A stretch of 64,000 nucleotides of DNA from contig VIAD01000009.1 of NCBI GenBank assembly GCA_006546595.1, positions 62,001-126,000 on the forward strand, read 5' to 3'. The first letter of the stretch is position 1; every line of letters starts with the position of its first letter. The notes below the pieces were generated by a model. It did no database searches. It was given only the letters and a program-made list of their open reading frames with translations, and was not told the DNA's origin. Positions 8,334 through 15,406 of this stretch are shown here, in pieces. Both the position numbers and the translations under genes were made by a program. The stretch comes from Moraxellaceae bacterium AER2_44_116. Its GTDB lineage: Bacteria; Pseudomonadota; Gammaproteobacteria; Pseudomonadales; Moraxellaceae.

Positions 8334-8438
8334 AAGTACCTACACAAAAGTTTCACCGCTCATGGTGAGCTTGTCGAACCACCCTTCGACAAGCTCAGGG
8401 CGAGCGGAAAATACAAACAAACTTTTGTTGATGTGCTT
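8334..8438. mobile_element. Composite REP element with about 20-bp terminal inverted repeats, copy 1
   Basis: The left end AAGTACCTACACAAAAGTTT (8334-8353) and right end AAACTTTTGTTGATGTGCTT (8419-8438) are imperfect inverted repeats. Between them lies an extended palindrome of the TTCGACAAGCTCAGG family (8356-8407). A second copy with the same ends is at 46527-46670. If the ends are taken as AGTAC...GTGCT, both flanks here read TA, as expected for a TA target duplication. No coding sequence is inside. The remainder of the 8309-8746 gene-free stretch shows only the palindrome at 8641 and otherwise nothing I recognise. Confidence 0.6.
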
Positions 8439-8640
8439 AAGCTTGTTTTTGTTTGAAAATACTGCAAGACAAATATCAGCCTAGACGGACGACAAAATAT
8501 ATTTATGAATTATTTGTGACAATTGAAGATGATGATTGCTACATCACACTTTGATCTACAGTAATAGTAGGGTCTGTTGACGTTTTGAAGTTCAGGTTGT
8601 TTTGCTTGAAAAGCTCAAATAAAACCACGTCATAAAAGGC

Positions 8641-8685
8641 TTCTACTCCGCTCAGCCGCAAAAAATCGCCCTGAGCGGAGTCGAA
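8641..8685. repeat. REP-like palindrome downstream of hsdS
   Basis: TTCTACTCCGCTCAG (8641-8655) faces CTGAGCGGAGTCGAA (8671-8685). It lies about 60 bp past the hsdS stop codon (minus strand) and may end the hsd transcript. Confidence 0.65.
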
Positions 8686-8746
8686 GGGATATGAGCCAAT
8701 TTTTAACGCAACCCGAAGGAAAAGAGCTATTTTATGGTGGCATTGT

Positions 8747-10435
8747 TTAAGCCAACGCTTGCTCTACTAACACATCGGCGATTTTGCCTTGTAGGTGTTT
8801 GGCTTGGTTGAGTTGGTTTTTGAGTTGGTCACATAAGGCCATTAATTCGTCAACTTTGGTGACGATGCGCTGTTGTTCTTTGGTTGGAGGAAGCGCGACT
8901 ACTATATTTCGTATTTTTCCGACACTCAAATTAAATAAGCCGCTTGTAGTAATGGCAAGCCGTCTCATCTCAGCTGACCCAATCGGAGAGTTTAAGAACA
9001 ACTGGAGAAACTCTACGAACTTCAAAATTCGAGGACGGACTCGCATTAAATGATTTTGAAATACGCAATCCTCAACTTGCCCCTGCCAAATTGCACAACG
9101 ACCAATTTCACTCTCACTACCATTACCTTCAACAATGAGAAGGTCTCCTGCTTGCAGCCTCCATTGTTCTAACTCGTTGTTAAATAATTCATATCGCTCC
9201 AATACATCTACAGTTATCCAGCCACGCTGAACATTTGCGACTCTTAAATACGGAAAGTGATTATTTTTAGGGAGACGTATCGGTGTTTTTTGAATCCCAC
9301 CCTGAACATCACAACAATTTTCAATTCGCACCCACTCCCACCCCTTCGGTAACTCAAACGGCTTTTCATCATCCCCAATTACCGCCAACGGCTTTTGCGC
9401 CTTAATCTTGCCCTCTTTCACTAACTTGGCTTTTTCTGCCGCTATCTTTTTTAACAACTCACTCGCAGGCTCATCATCAGGGTTTTGCGGTACTAATTTA
9501 CCCATCACCGCTAGTTGTAAAATGCTTTGTTTGAGTTGGTTTATGCTGTCTTCGGTGGTAAATAACACATCAAAATGGCTGGCGATGCGTTGCCATGTGT
9601 GTTGAAAGTCATTGGCGTTAGCGGCTTGTGTTAAGGCGTTTAATAACTGGCTGACTAAGTGTTGATGCGCGGCTTGGCTGTTATTTTGTTGTTGTTCGAG
9701 TTGGTCACATAAGGCCATTAACTCGTCAACTTTGGTGACAATGCGCTGTTGTTCGGCTAGGGGTGGAATTGAAAAAAATGATTCATTTAAAACTTTGAAG
9801 TGGCGAGCATATCCCCGACTCTCCAATTTTAAATTTGATAGCTGTAACCAAAAAAAACGTTCATTGACTATTACTGGACGAAGGATTTTTACACCATCAG
9901 CACCTGCGACAAAGTCAAAATCAATTAACTTAAATTCTTTTGTGTGGTCGCCAAATACAATAACAGCACTAGGTATTTTAATAAGCAATTCTTCTCTATT
10001 TGTATAGCCTGCAATGAATCGCTGCCCCTGATCAACTACTGGAAAATCGCCAGTTTCTTTAATTTCAGATGAAAGCAGTTGATTTCCACCAACAGGAATT
10101 GAGTAATAAATATCTGGTAGTCGTACCCACTCCCACCCCTTCGGCAACTCAAACGGCTTTTCATCATCCCCAATCGGTGGCAACGGCTTTTGCGCCTTAA
10201 TTTTGCCCTCTTTTACTAACTTGGCTTTTTCTGCCGCTATCTTTTTTAACAACTCACTCGCAGGCTCATCATCCGCGTTTTGCGGCACCAACAAACCCCG
10301 CACCGCCAACTCCAAAATCAACTCACGCAGCTTTTTAACGCCATACAAACTCGCCGCCGCACTACGACCACGCGCCGACTTTTCGCTAGTATCCGCCGCA
10401 ATCCAAGTCGCTAAATGTTCGGTTAATAAATTCAT
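8747..10435 (-). CDS. hsdS: Type I restriction-modification specificity subunit HsdS
   Basis: HsdS sets the bipartite DNA recognition site of the methylase (M2S) and nuclease (R2M2S) complexes. The 562 residues show two target-recognition domains, each preceded by the same conserved block (ELLKKIAAEKAKLVKEGKIK, then PFELPKGWEWVR) and followed by EQQRIVTKVDELMALCDQL, the coiled-coil spacer. The two conserved blocks are also nearly identical as DNA: 9331-9493 against 10126-10288 (163 bp), and about 8824-8876 against 9697-9749. The two target domains differ from each other, as needed for an asymmetric site. The gene is last in the hsd set, separated from hsdM by repeats and a GIY-YIG gene, so its transcription may be partly independent. 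Confidence 0.93.
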   Translation of the reverse strand: MNLLTEHLATWIAADTSEKSARGRSAAASLYGVKKLRELILELAVRGLLVPQNADDEPASELLKKIAAEKAKLVKEGKIKAQKPLPPIGDDEKPFELPKGWEWVRLPDIYYSIPVGGNQLLSSEIKETGDFPVVDQGQRFIAGYTNREELLIKIPSAVIVFGDHTKEFKLIDFDFVAGADGVKILRPVIVNERFFWLQLSNLKLESRGYARHFKVLNESFFSIPPLAEQQRIVTKVDELMALCDQLEQQQNNSQAAHQHLVSQLLNALTQAANANDFQHTWQRIASHFDVLFTTEDSINQLKQSILQLAVMGKLVPQNPDDEPASELLKKIAAEKAKLVKEGKIKAQKPLAVIGDDEKPFELPKGWEWVRIENCCDVQGGIQKTPIRLPKNNHFPYLRVANVQRGWITVDVLERYELFNNELEQWRLQAGDLLIVEGNGSESEIGRCAIWQGQVEDCVFQNHLMRVRPRILKFVEFLQLFLNSPIGSAEMRRLAITTSGLFNLSVGKIRNIVVALPPTKEQQRIVTKVDELMALCDQLKNQLNQAKHLQGKIADVLVEQALA

Positions 10436-10471
10436 TATCTTCTCAATTAATTTTAATTAGCGTTTACTGAA

Positions 10472-10585
10472 ATGTCCTTCGACTCCGTTCATGCTGAGCC
10501 TGTCGAAGCATCTACACCAACCAACTTCGACTATTCGACCAACTCATAGCTCAGGGCAAACAGCTAATGTTTAATATTTCTCCGT
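10472..10585. repeat. Tandem degenerate REP palindromes between hsdS and the GIY-YIG gene
   Basis: The stretch contains CCTTCGACTCCGTTCATGC, GAGCCTGTCGAAGCAT, TTCGACTATTCGACC and AGCTCAGGGCAAACAG, all broken halves of the same palindrome family. The segment GCTAATGTTTAATATTTCTC (from 10563) recurs almost exactly at 10999, on the other side of the GIY-YIG gene. Confidence 0.6.
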
Positions 10586-10906
10586 TCATAGTGAGCCATG
10601 AGCCTGACGAATGGTCGAACCATTAGCACGACAAGCAGCCAATTTTGAAACTTGTTGCCAATCACCACGCATCATGGCTTCTTTTTTCTTACGACTCCAA
10701 CCTTTTATTTGTTGTTCAGAAGCCAACGCCTCCTCACGTGTCATAAAACTTTGACTAAATACCAACTGAACAGGTAATTTATTTGCCGTATAGCACGTTG
10801 GAAAATAACGGTGATGATGCTGATTTAGCCGTTGCTCTAAATTATCTGTATGCCCTGTATAATAACTTCCATCTGCACATTTTAAGATATAAACCCAAAA
10901 ATACAT
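10586..10906 (-). CDS. Small GIY-YIG nuclease-domain protein whose C-terminus is encoded by a REP repeat
   Basis: The 106-residue protein begins MYFWVYILKCADGSYYTGHT, the GIY-YIG core (here VYI...YYTG) of the UPF0213/YhbQ-like small nucleases, followed by DNLEQRLNQH and SEQQIKGWSRKKKEAMM, which carry the conserved Arg and Glu positions. Homologues are stand-alone putative single-strand or structure-specific nucleases. The last about 16 residues (RANGSTIRQAHGS) are simply the translated REP palindrome, so the original stop codon was overrun by the repeat. The gene interrupts the hsdM-hsdS order and is bracketed by direct repeats at 10563-10596 and 10999-11032, suggesting insertion as a cassette. 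Confidence 0.88.
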   Translation of the reverse strand: MYFWVYILKCADGSYYTGHTDNLEQRLNQHHHRYFPTCYTANKLPVQLVFSQSFMTREEALASEQQIKGWSRKKKEAMMRGDWQQVSKLAACRANGSTIRQAHGSL

Positions 10907-10938
10907 TTTTTACTCCTTTAAAAACAATCTGATAATAA

Positions 10939-11109
10939 ATAACCCTTCGACTATTCAACAAGCATCCCTTCGACCATTCGTCAGGCTCAGGGTGAACGGC
11001 TAATGTTTGATATTTCTCCGTTCATGGTGAGCTTGTCGAACCACGACAAGCATCCCTTCGACAAGCTCAGGGTGAACGGAGGCAATATTATCTAACTCGG
11101 GGTGAACGG
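10939..11109. repeat. Array of REP palindromes between the GIY-YIG gene and hsdM
   Basis: This stretch contains at least three units: CCCTTCGACCATTCGTCAGG followed by CTCAGGGTGAACGG; CCGTTCATGGTGAGCTTGTC facing GACAAGCTCAGGGTGAACGG; and a partial CTCGGGGTGAACGGAG touching the hsdM stop. Such arrays can fold into strong mRNA hairpins and may set the ratio of HsdM to the downstream products. Confidence 0.7.
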
Positions 11110-11111
11110 AG

Positions 11112-12575
11112 TTACTTAGCCAATGCCGCCGTCAACACCGACTTAATCGAGTCACGCAAAGTGGCTATGTCTTGCTGCATTTGCGCGTAATTGGCCAACA
11201 ACACATCGGGGTCATGGCTTTCTTGCTCGCCCACATGAGGGTTTTTACAGTCTAGGTTGTAATTTCGAGCCTTAATATCATCAACACTCACCTTCCATGC
11301 AAACTCATGTTCAACCCGACTGGCAAAGCCATCGGCCTCACTGCCCCACCATGCTTGCTCGGTGGCAAATTCTTCAATACGCATCGGCTTAGTTTTGCTG
11401 TAGCTCTTATAACCTTCGGGATATTGATGCTCATAAAACCAAATATTAGTTGTGGGTGTGCCTTTGGTAAAAAACAAAATATTGGTTTTAATGCCCGTGT
11501 AAGGGTTAAACACGCCATTGGGTAAACGCACTATCGTATGCAAATTACATTCGGTTAATAGCTTTTCTTTTAAGCGTGACTTCATGCCCTCGCCAAACAA
11601 AAAGCCGTCAGGTAATACCACCGCCGCCCGTCCACCGTCTTTTAACAAGTGGATAATCAAGGTCATAAACAAATCGGCGGTTTCACGGGTTCTAAACGCT
11701 TGTGGAAAGTTATTTTCAATGCCGTCTTCTTCCATGCCACCAAACGGCGGGTTAGTCACAATCACATCCACACGTTCTTTAGGCGACCAACTTATCATCG
11801 GACGCGCTAAGGTATTATCGTGTTTAATTTGATTAGGCACTTCAATGCCATGCAATATCATGTTGGTGGTGCAAAGTAAGTGCGGTAAAGGCTTTTTTTC
11901 TACGCCATAAATACTGGCTTGTAAGGCGCGTTCGTCATCGGCGGTTTTTACATAAGCTTTTCGTTTATGCTCGATGGTGCAGGTTAAAAAGCCACCCGTA
12001 CCACAGGCAGGGTCAAGCACCTTTTCAGTCAGTTTAGGGTCAAGCATTTGCACCATAAATTGCGTGACAGGACGCGGCGTATAAAACTCGCCAGCATTAC
12101 CTGCATTTTGCAAATCTTTTAAAATTTGCTCGTACATATCACCAAACAAATGCCGTTCTTGCGCTTTGTTAAAGTCCACACCTTCTTGAATTTTGTTAAT
12201 CACTTGACGAATTAACTGGCCTGACTTCATGTAGTTATAGGCATCTTCAAACACGCTTTTAATCACATAAGCGCGTTGGTCTGTACCTTTGGCAATCAGG
12301 TTTTGCAAACTGGGGAATAAATCATTATCAATAAATTGCTTTAGCTCATCACCTGTCATGCCTTCGGCATTAGCTGCCCACGTACACCAGCGTAACCGTT
12401 CTGGAATAGGTGATACATAATTGTCATCTAGCAATTCCCATTCTTGTTCTTTGTCGTCAAATATCTTTAAAAACAGTAACCATACCAACTGGCCAATACG
12501 TTGGGCATCACCATCGACACCTACGTCTTTACGCATAATATCTTGGATGGATTTAATGGTACTTGAGATGGACAT
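11112..12575 (-). CDS. hsdM: Type I restriction-modification N6-adenine methyltransferase HsdM
   Basis: This 487-residue subunit transfers methyl groups from S-adenosylmethionine to adenine in the site chosen by HsdS. Visible marks are the N-terminal helical HsdM_N domain (about 1-140), GEFYTPRPV (172-180), the SAM-binding motif DPACGTGGF (188-196) and the catalytic NPPF (275-278). AAGGAGT precedes the start at good spacing. It lies 107 bp after hsdR on the same strand, with a palindromic repeat between. All key residues are intact, so methylation should be active if hsdS is expressed. Confidence 0.95.
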   Translation of the reverse strand: MSISSTIKSIQDIMRKDVGVDGDAQRIGQLVWLLFLKIFDDKEQEWELLDDNYVSPIPERLRWCTWAANAEGMTGDELKQFIDNDLFPSLQNLIAKGTDQRAYVIKSVFEDAYNYMKSGQLIRQVINKIQEGVDFNKAQERHLFGDMYEQILKDLQNAGNAGEFYTPRPVTQFMVQMLDPKLTEKVLDPACGTGGFLTCTIEHKRKAYVKTADDERALQASIYGVEKKPLPHLLCTTNMILHGIEVPNQIKHDNTLARPMISWSPKERVDVIVTNPPFGGMEEDGIENNFPQAFRTRETADLFMTLIIHLLKDGGRAAVVLPDGFLFGEGMKSRLKEKLLTECNLHTIVRLPNGVFNPYTGIKTNILFFTKGTPTTNIWFYEHQYPEGYKSYSKTKPMRIEEFATEQAWWGSEADGFASRVEHEFAWKVSVDDIKARNYNLDCKNPHVGEQESHDPDVLLANYAQMQQDIATLRDSIKSVLTAALAK

Positions 12576-12598
12576 TCAACGACTCCTTAAAAAAAACC

Positions 12599-12680
12599 CC
12601 TCACCCTAACCCTCTCCCAAAGGGAGAGGGAACAATAACGATGAAGCCCCCTCTCCTGTTAGGAGAGGGTTGGGGTGAGG
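12599..12680. repeat. Palindromic repeat of the CCTCACCCTAACCCTCTCC type between hsdR and hsdM
   Basis: CCTCACCCTAACCCTCTCC (12599-12617) pairs with GGAGAGGGTTGGGGTGAGG (12662-12680), with one mismatch. A second perfect hairpin, CCCTCTCCC-AAA-GGGAGAGGG (12610-12630), is nested at one end. This is a second repeat family, unrelated in sequence to the TTCGAC palindromes and well known as a dispersed intergenic repeat in many bacteria. In the minus-strand transcript it falls between hsdR and hsdM. Confidence 0.8.
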
Positions 12681-12682
12681 TT

Positions 12683-15046
12683 TTACGCATAAAGCTGTTG
12701 TTCTAATTCAGCTAATGCGTGTAAATAGGCTTGTTTGCCACCAAAGGCTTTAACTAATTCGGCGGCTGTTCCCCATTGGCTAAACGGGGCAATTTGCAAA
12801 ATTTTTATATCTTCAATCGGCTCTATGCCTGTGTCGGCATACTTTTCTAATAAAGCTTCTAGCACCTGCCGCGCTGCACCTTGATACTTGGTAAAGTAGT
12901 TACGCTTTTTAACGTTGTCGGCACGTTCTTTACGCGATAAAGGTGGCTGGTCAAAGACAATATGGCAAATTAAATCAAAGGGGTCTAAGGGCTTGCCCAG
13001 TTTCTTTTCGACTTCATATTGCAAATGCACCCACAACACGCCCTGTTGTTCTAATTCGGCAATAATGGCGGCTTTGCGGTCGCTACTTGTCCATTTGTTT
13101 AAAAAGGCTTGTAGGGTGCTGTAATTTTTTTGCACCGTTTGCCGCGTGTAATCATCCAACGACTCGGTGATGAGTTTGCCGTCTGCCCCGTAATACTGAA
13201 CCCGTTCGGCAATTACCGTGACCGTGACATTATTGACCACATATTTAGGCCGTGGCTCACCTACACCTTCGCCACCAACATCATCTCCAACAGGATAATC
13301 TTCTGGATGATTGATACCACCCTCACCGCCACCGCCTTCTATATCATCGGGTGGAACGGGCGTTTGCTCACCTGTAGGCTCATACACTTGTACAGGGTCG
13401 CCATCAAAGGCAGGGTCAGCAAAGAGTTTGGTCGCATTTTTAAAATCCATAATGCTAAACCAATACTTGTTAAAGTCTTCGTTAATGCGCGTACCACGGC
13501 CAATAATTTGCTTAAACTCAGTCATGGATTGAATATGTTGATCTAAGACAATTAACTTACAGGTTTGGGCATCAACACCCGTGGTCATTAACTTACTAGT
13601 GGTGGCAATGACAGGATAACGTGACTCAGGATTAATAAAGTTATCTAGCTCGGCTTTGCCCTCGTTATCATCACCCGTAATTTTCATCACATACTTACGA
13701 TTTTCTTTAATGCGCGGACTGATATTAGTAATGGCTTGGCGCATCCGTTCGGCATGGTCAATATTGTCACAAAAGATAATCGTTTTTTGATAAGGGTCGG
13801 TGGCTTCTAAAAACTCGATAACTTTTTTAGCGACTAATTGCGTACGCGGTTCAATCACTAGGCTACGGTCAAAATCTTTTTGGTTAAAAATCCGATCTTC
13901 TATTAACTGGCCATGCTTATCAGTTTGGCCTTGTGTGGGTCGCCAACCTTGTAAGTCTTTATCAAAATCTATGCGAATGACTTTATAAGGGGCTAAAAAG
14001 CCATCATCAATCCCTTGCTTGAGTGAGTAGCTATAAACAGGCTCACCAAAATAATGAATATTTGAAATGTCAGCCGTTTCTTTGGGGGTAGCGGTTAAGC
14101 CGACATGGGTGGCACTACTAAAATAATCTAAAATTGACCGCCACGCTGAATCCTCGGCGGCACTGCCTCGATGACACTCATCAATCACAATCAAATCAAA
14201 AAAATCAGGCGTAAATTGCTTGTAAATATTTTGTTGTTCTTCACTGCCTGTAATCGCTTGGTATAACGATAAATAAATCTCAAACGACTTGTTAATTTGT
14301 CGCTTGCTGATTTTGCTCATGGCTTGGCCAAAGGGCTTAAAGTCATTATTTTTGGTTTGGTCAACCAAGATATTACGATCTGCTAAAAACAGAATCCGCT
14401 TCTTTTGTTTAGACTTCCACAACCGCCAAATAATCTGAAAGGCGGTATAGGTTTTACCTGTTCCTGTGGCCATCACCAACAAAATACGCTGTTGACCTTT
14501 AACCACGGCCTCTACAGTGCTGTTAATGGCATTGATTTGATAATAACGCGGTGAACGCCCTAAGCCATCATCATAATAAGGTGCAGACACCAACACCGAT
14601 TGCTCAACAGATAACTCTCGCCATTGGCAATAACGCCGCCAAAGCTCATCGGGCGAGGGAAACTCATTTAAACTTAACTCGACTTCAGGCTGTGATGCCT
14701 GACCTGTACGATCGTGAAATAAAAAGCCATCACCATTGCTGCTAAACACAAACTGCACGTTCAAGGCTTCGGCATAACCTAAAGCTTGCTGCATCCCTGC
14801 CCCTAAGCTGTGATTGTTGTCTTTGGCTTCAATAATGGCGATGGGGATATTTTTTTGATGATAAAGAATGTAGTCAGCGCGGCGAGTATTACCACGGGAA
14901 TGTAAGTTACCACGAACGATGACTCGTCCTGCGGTAAACGTCACTTCTTCCCGTACTTGGGTTTGAATGTCCCAACCCGCTTGCACAATGGCAGGGTTGA
15001 TAAACTTGGTACAAATATCACGTTCGGTTAATTGTTTTTTGTCCAT
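12683..15046 (-). CDS. hsdR: Type I restriction endonuclease/translocase subunit HsdR (EcoEI-like)
   Basis: HsdR translocates DNA using ATP and cuts at a distance when the site is unmethylated. The 787 residues comprise an N-terminal nuclease domain with ADYILY (Asp58) and IIEAKDN (Glu73, Lys75); a superfamily 2 motor with MATGTGKT (192-199), DECH (289-292) and LTATP; a helicase C domain ending at the IIGRGTR motif; and an EcoEI-type C-terminal domain. A glycine/glutamate-rich linker (about 570-600) joins the motor and C-terminal domains. The length fits the EcoEI family (about 810). The gene is first in the hsd transcription order and intact. Confidence 0.94.
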   Translation of the reverse strand: MDKKQLTERDICTKFINPAIVQAGWDIQTQVREEVTFTAGRVIVRGNLHSRGNTRRADYILYHQKNIPIAIIEAKDNNHSLGAGMQQALGYAEALNVQFVFSSNGDGFLFHDRTGQASQPEVELSLNEFPSPDELWRRYCQWRELSVEQSVLVSAPYYDDGLGRSPRYYQINAINSTVEAVVKGQQRILLVMATGTGKTYTAFQIIWRLWKSKQKKRILFLADRNILVDQTKNNDFKPFGQAMSKISKRQINKSFEIYLSLYQAITGSEEQQNIYKQFTPDFFDLIVIDECHRGSAAEDSAWRSILDYFSSATHVGLTATPKETADISNIHYFGEPVYSYSLKQGIDDGFLAPYKVIRIDFDKDLQGWRPTQGQTDKHGQLIEDRIFNQKDFDRSLVIEPRTQLVAKKVIEFLEATDPYQKTIIFCDNIDHAERMRQAITNISPRIKENRKYVMKITGDDNEGKAELDNFINPESRYPVIATTSKLMTTGVDAQTCKLIVLDQHIQSMTEFKQIIGRGTRINEDFNKYWFSIMDFKNATKLFADPAFDGDPVQVYEPTGEQTPVPPDDIEGGGGEGGINHPEDYPVGDDVGGEGVGEPRPKYVVNNVTVTVIAERVQYYGADGKLITESLDDYTRQTVQKNYSTLQAFLNKWTSSDRKAAIIAELEQQGVLWVHLQYEVEKKLGKPLDPFDLICHIVFDQPPLSRKERADNVKKRNYFTKYQGAARQVLEALLEKYADTGIEPIEDIKILQIAPFSQWGTAAELVKAFGGKQAYLHALAELEQQLYA

Positions 15047-15237
15047 GTTATTCTTCTAAAAAATTAGAGATTTTTGCTGTCATTAGCATTTTAAACATTA
15101 CATGTCCTATATGTTAAACAGGGCATCAAAGACCAACTTACTAGACAAACTCACCCACGCTATCAACTGCGCTTTTATTACCCACAAAAACTTAGCTTTT
15201 CTTGAGCTAGGTGACACGCTCAGACCTGTGACACAGA

Positions 15238-15265
15238 AACAAAAAAGCCGCTAATATAAGCGGCT
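15238..15265 (-). terminator. Intrinsic terminator of the tRNA-Val gene
   Basis: On the minus strand AGCCGC, an 8-nt loop and GCGGCT are followed by a run of six T (15265 down to 15240). It begins 18 nt after the CCA end of the tRNA. Confidence 0.85.
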
Positions 15266-15282
15266 GATTTATAACGAATTTT

Positions 15283-15359
15283 TGGTAGACGTAACTGGAC
15301 TCGAACCAGCGACCCCCACCATGTCAAGGTGGTGCTCTAACCAACTGAGCTATACGTCT
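15283..15359 (-). tRNA. tRNA-Val (anticodon GAC)
   Basis: 77 nt including an encoded CCA. The acceptor stem is AGACGTA/TACGTCT. The D arm reads AGCTCAGTTGGTTAGAGC. The anticodon stem CCACC/GGTGG encloses loop TTGACAT, giving anticodon GAC. The T arm GGTTCGAGTCC is canonical. From the anticodon arm onward the sequence closely follows E. coli tRNA-Val(GAC). Confidence 0.96.
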
Positions 15360-15406
15360 AAAGAGGCGGAAATTATATATACCCCCACCTCAGGATGCAA
15401 GTTTTT

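Noticed and set aside
8569..8620. GGGTCTGTTGACGTTTT, which looks like an insertion-sequence terminus
   Set aside because: Only one end is seen; no opposite terminus or transposase is within reach, so a remnant cannot be supported.
13311..13546. Plus-strand open frames opposite hsdR
   Set aside because: They are shadows of the Gly/Glu-rich HsdR linker, giving a proline/serine-rich product without homology.
8747..15046. Wider defence island around the type I system
   Set aside because: Apart from the GIY-YIG gene, the neighbours (binding-protein pseudogene, tRNA-Val, moxR operon) are housekeeping or unrelated; no abortive-infection, toxin-antitoxin or BREX-like genes are seen.
15283..15359. 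tRNA-Val as integration site of a genomic island containing hsdRMS
   Set aside because: No integrase gene and no repeat of the tRNA 3' end were found on the far side of the hsd genes.
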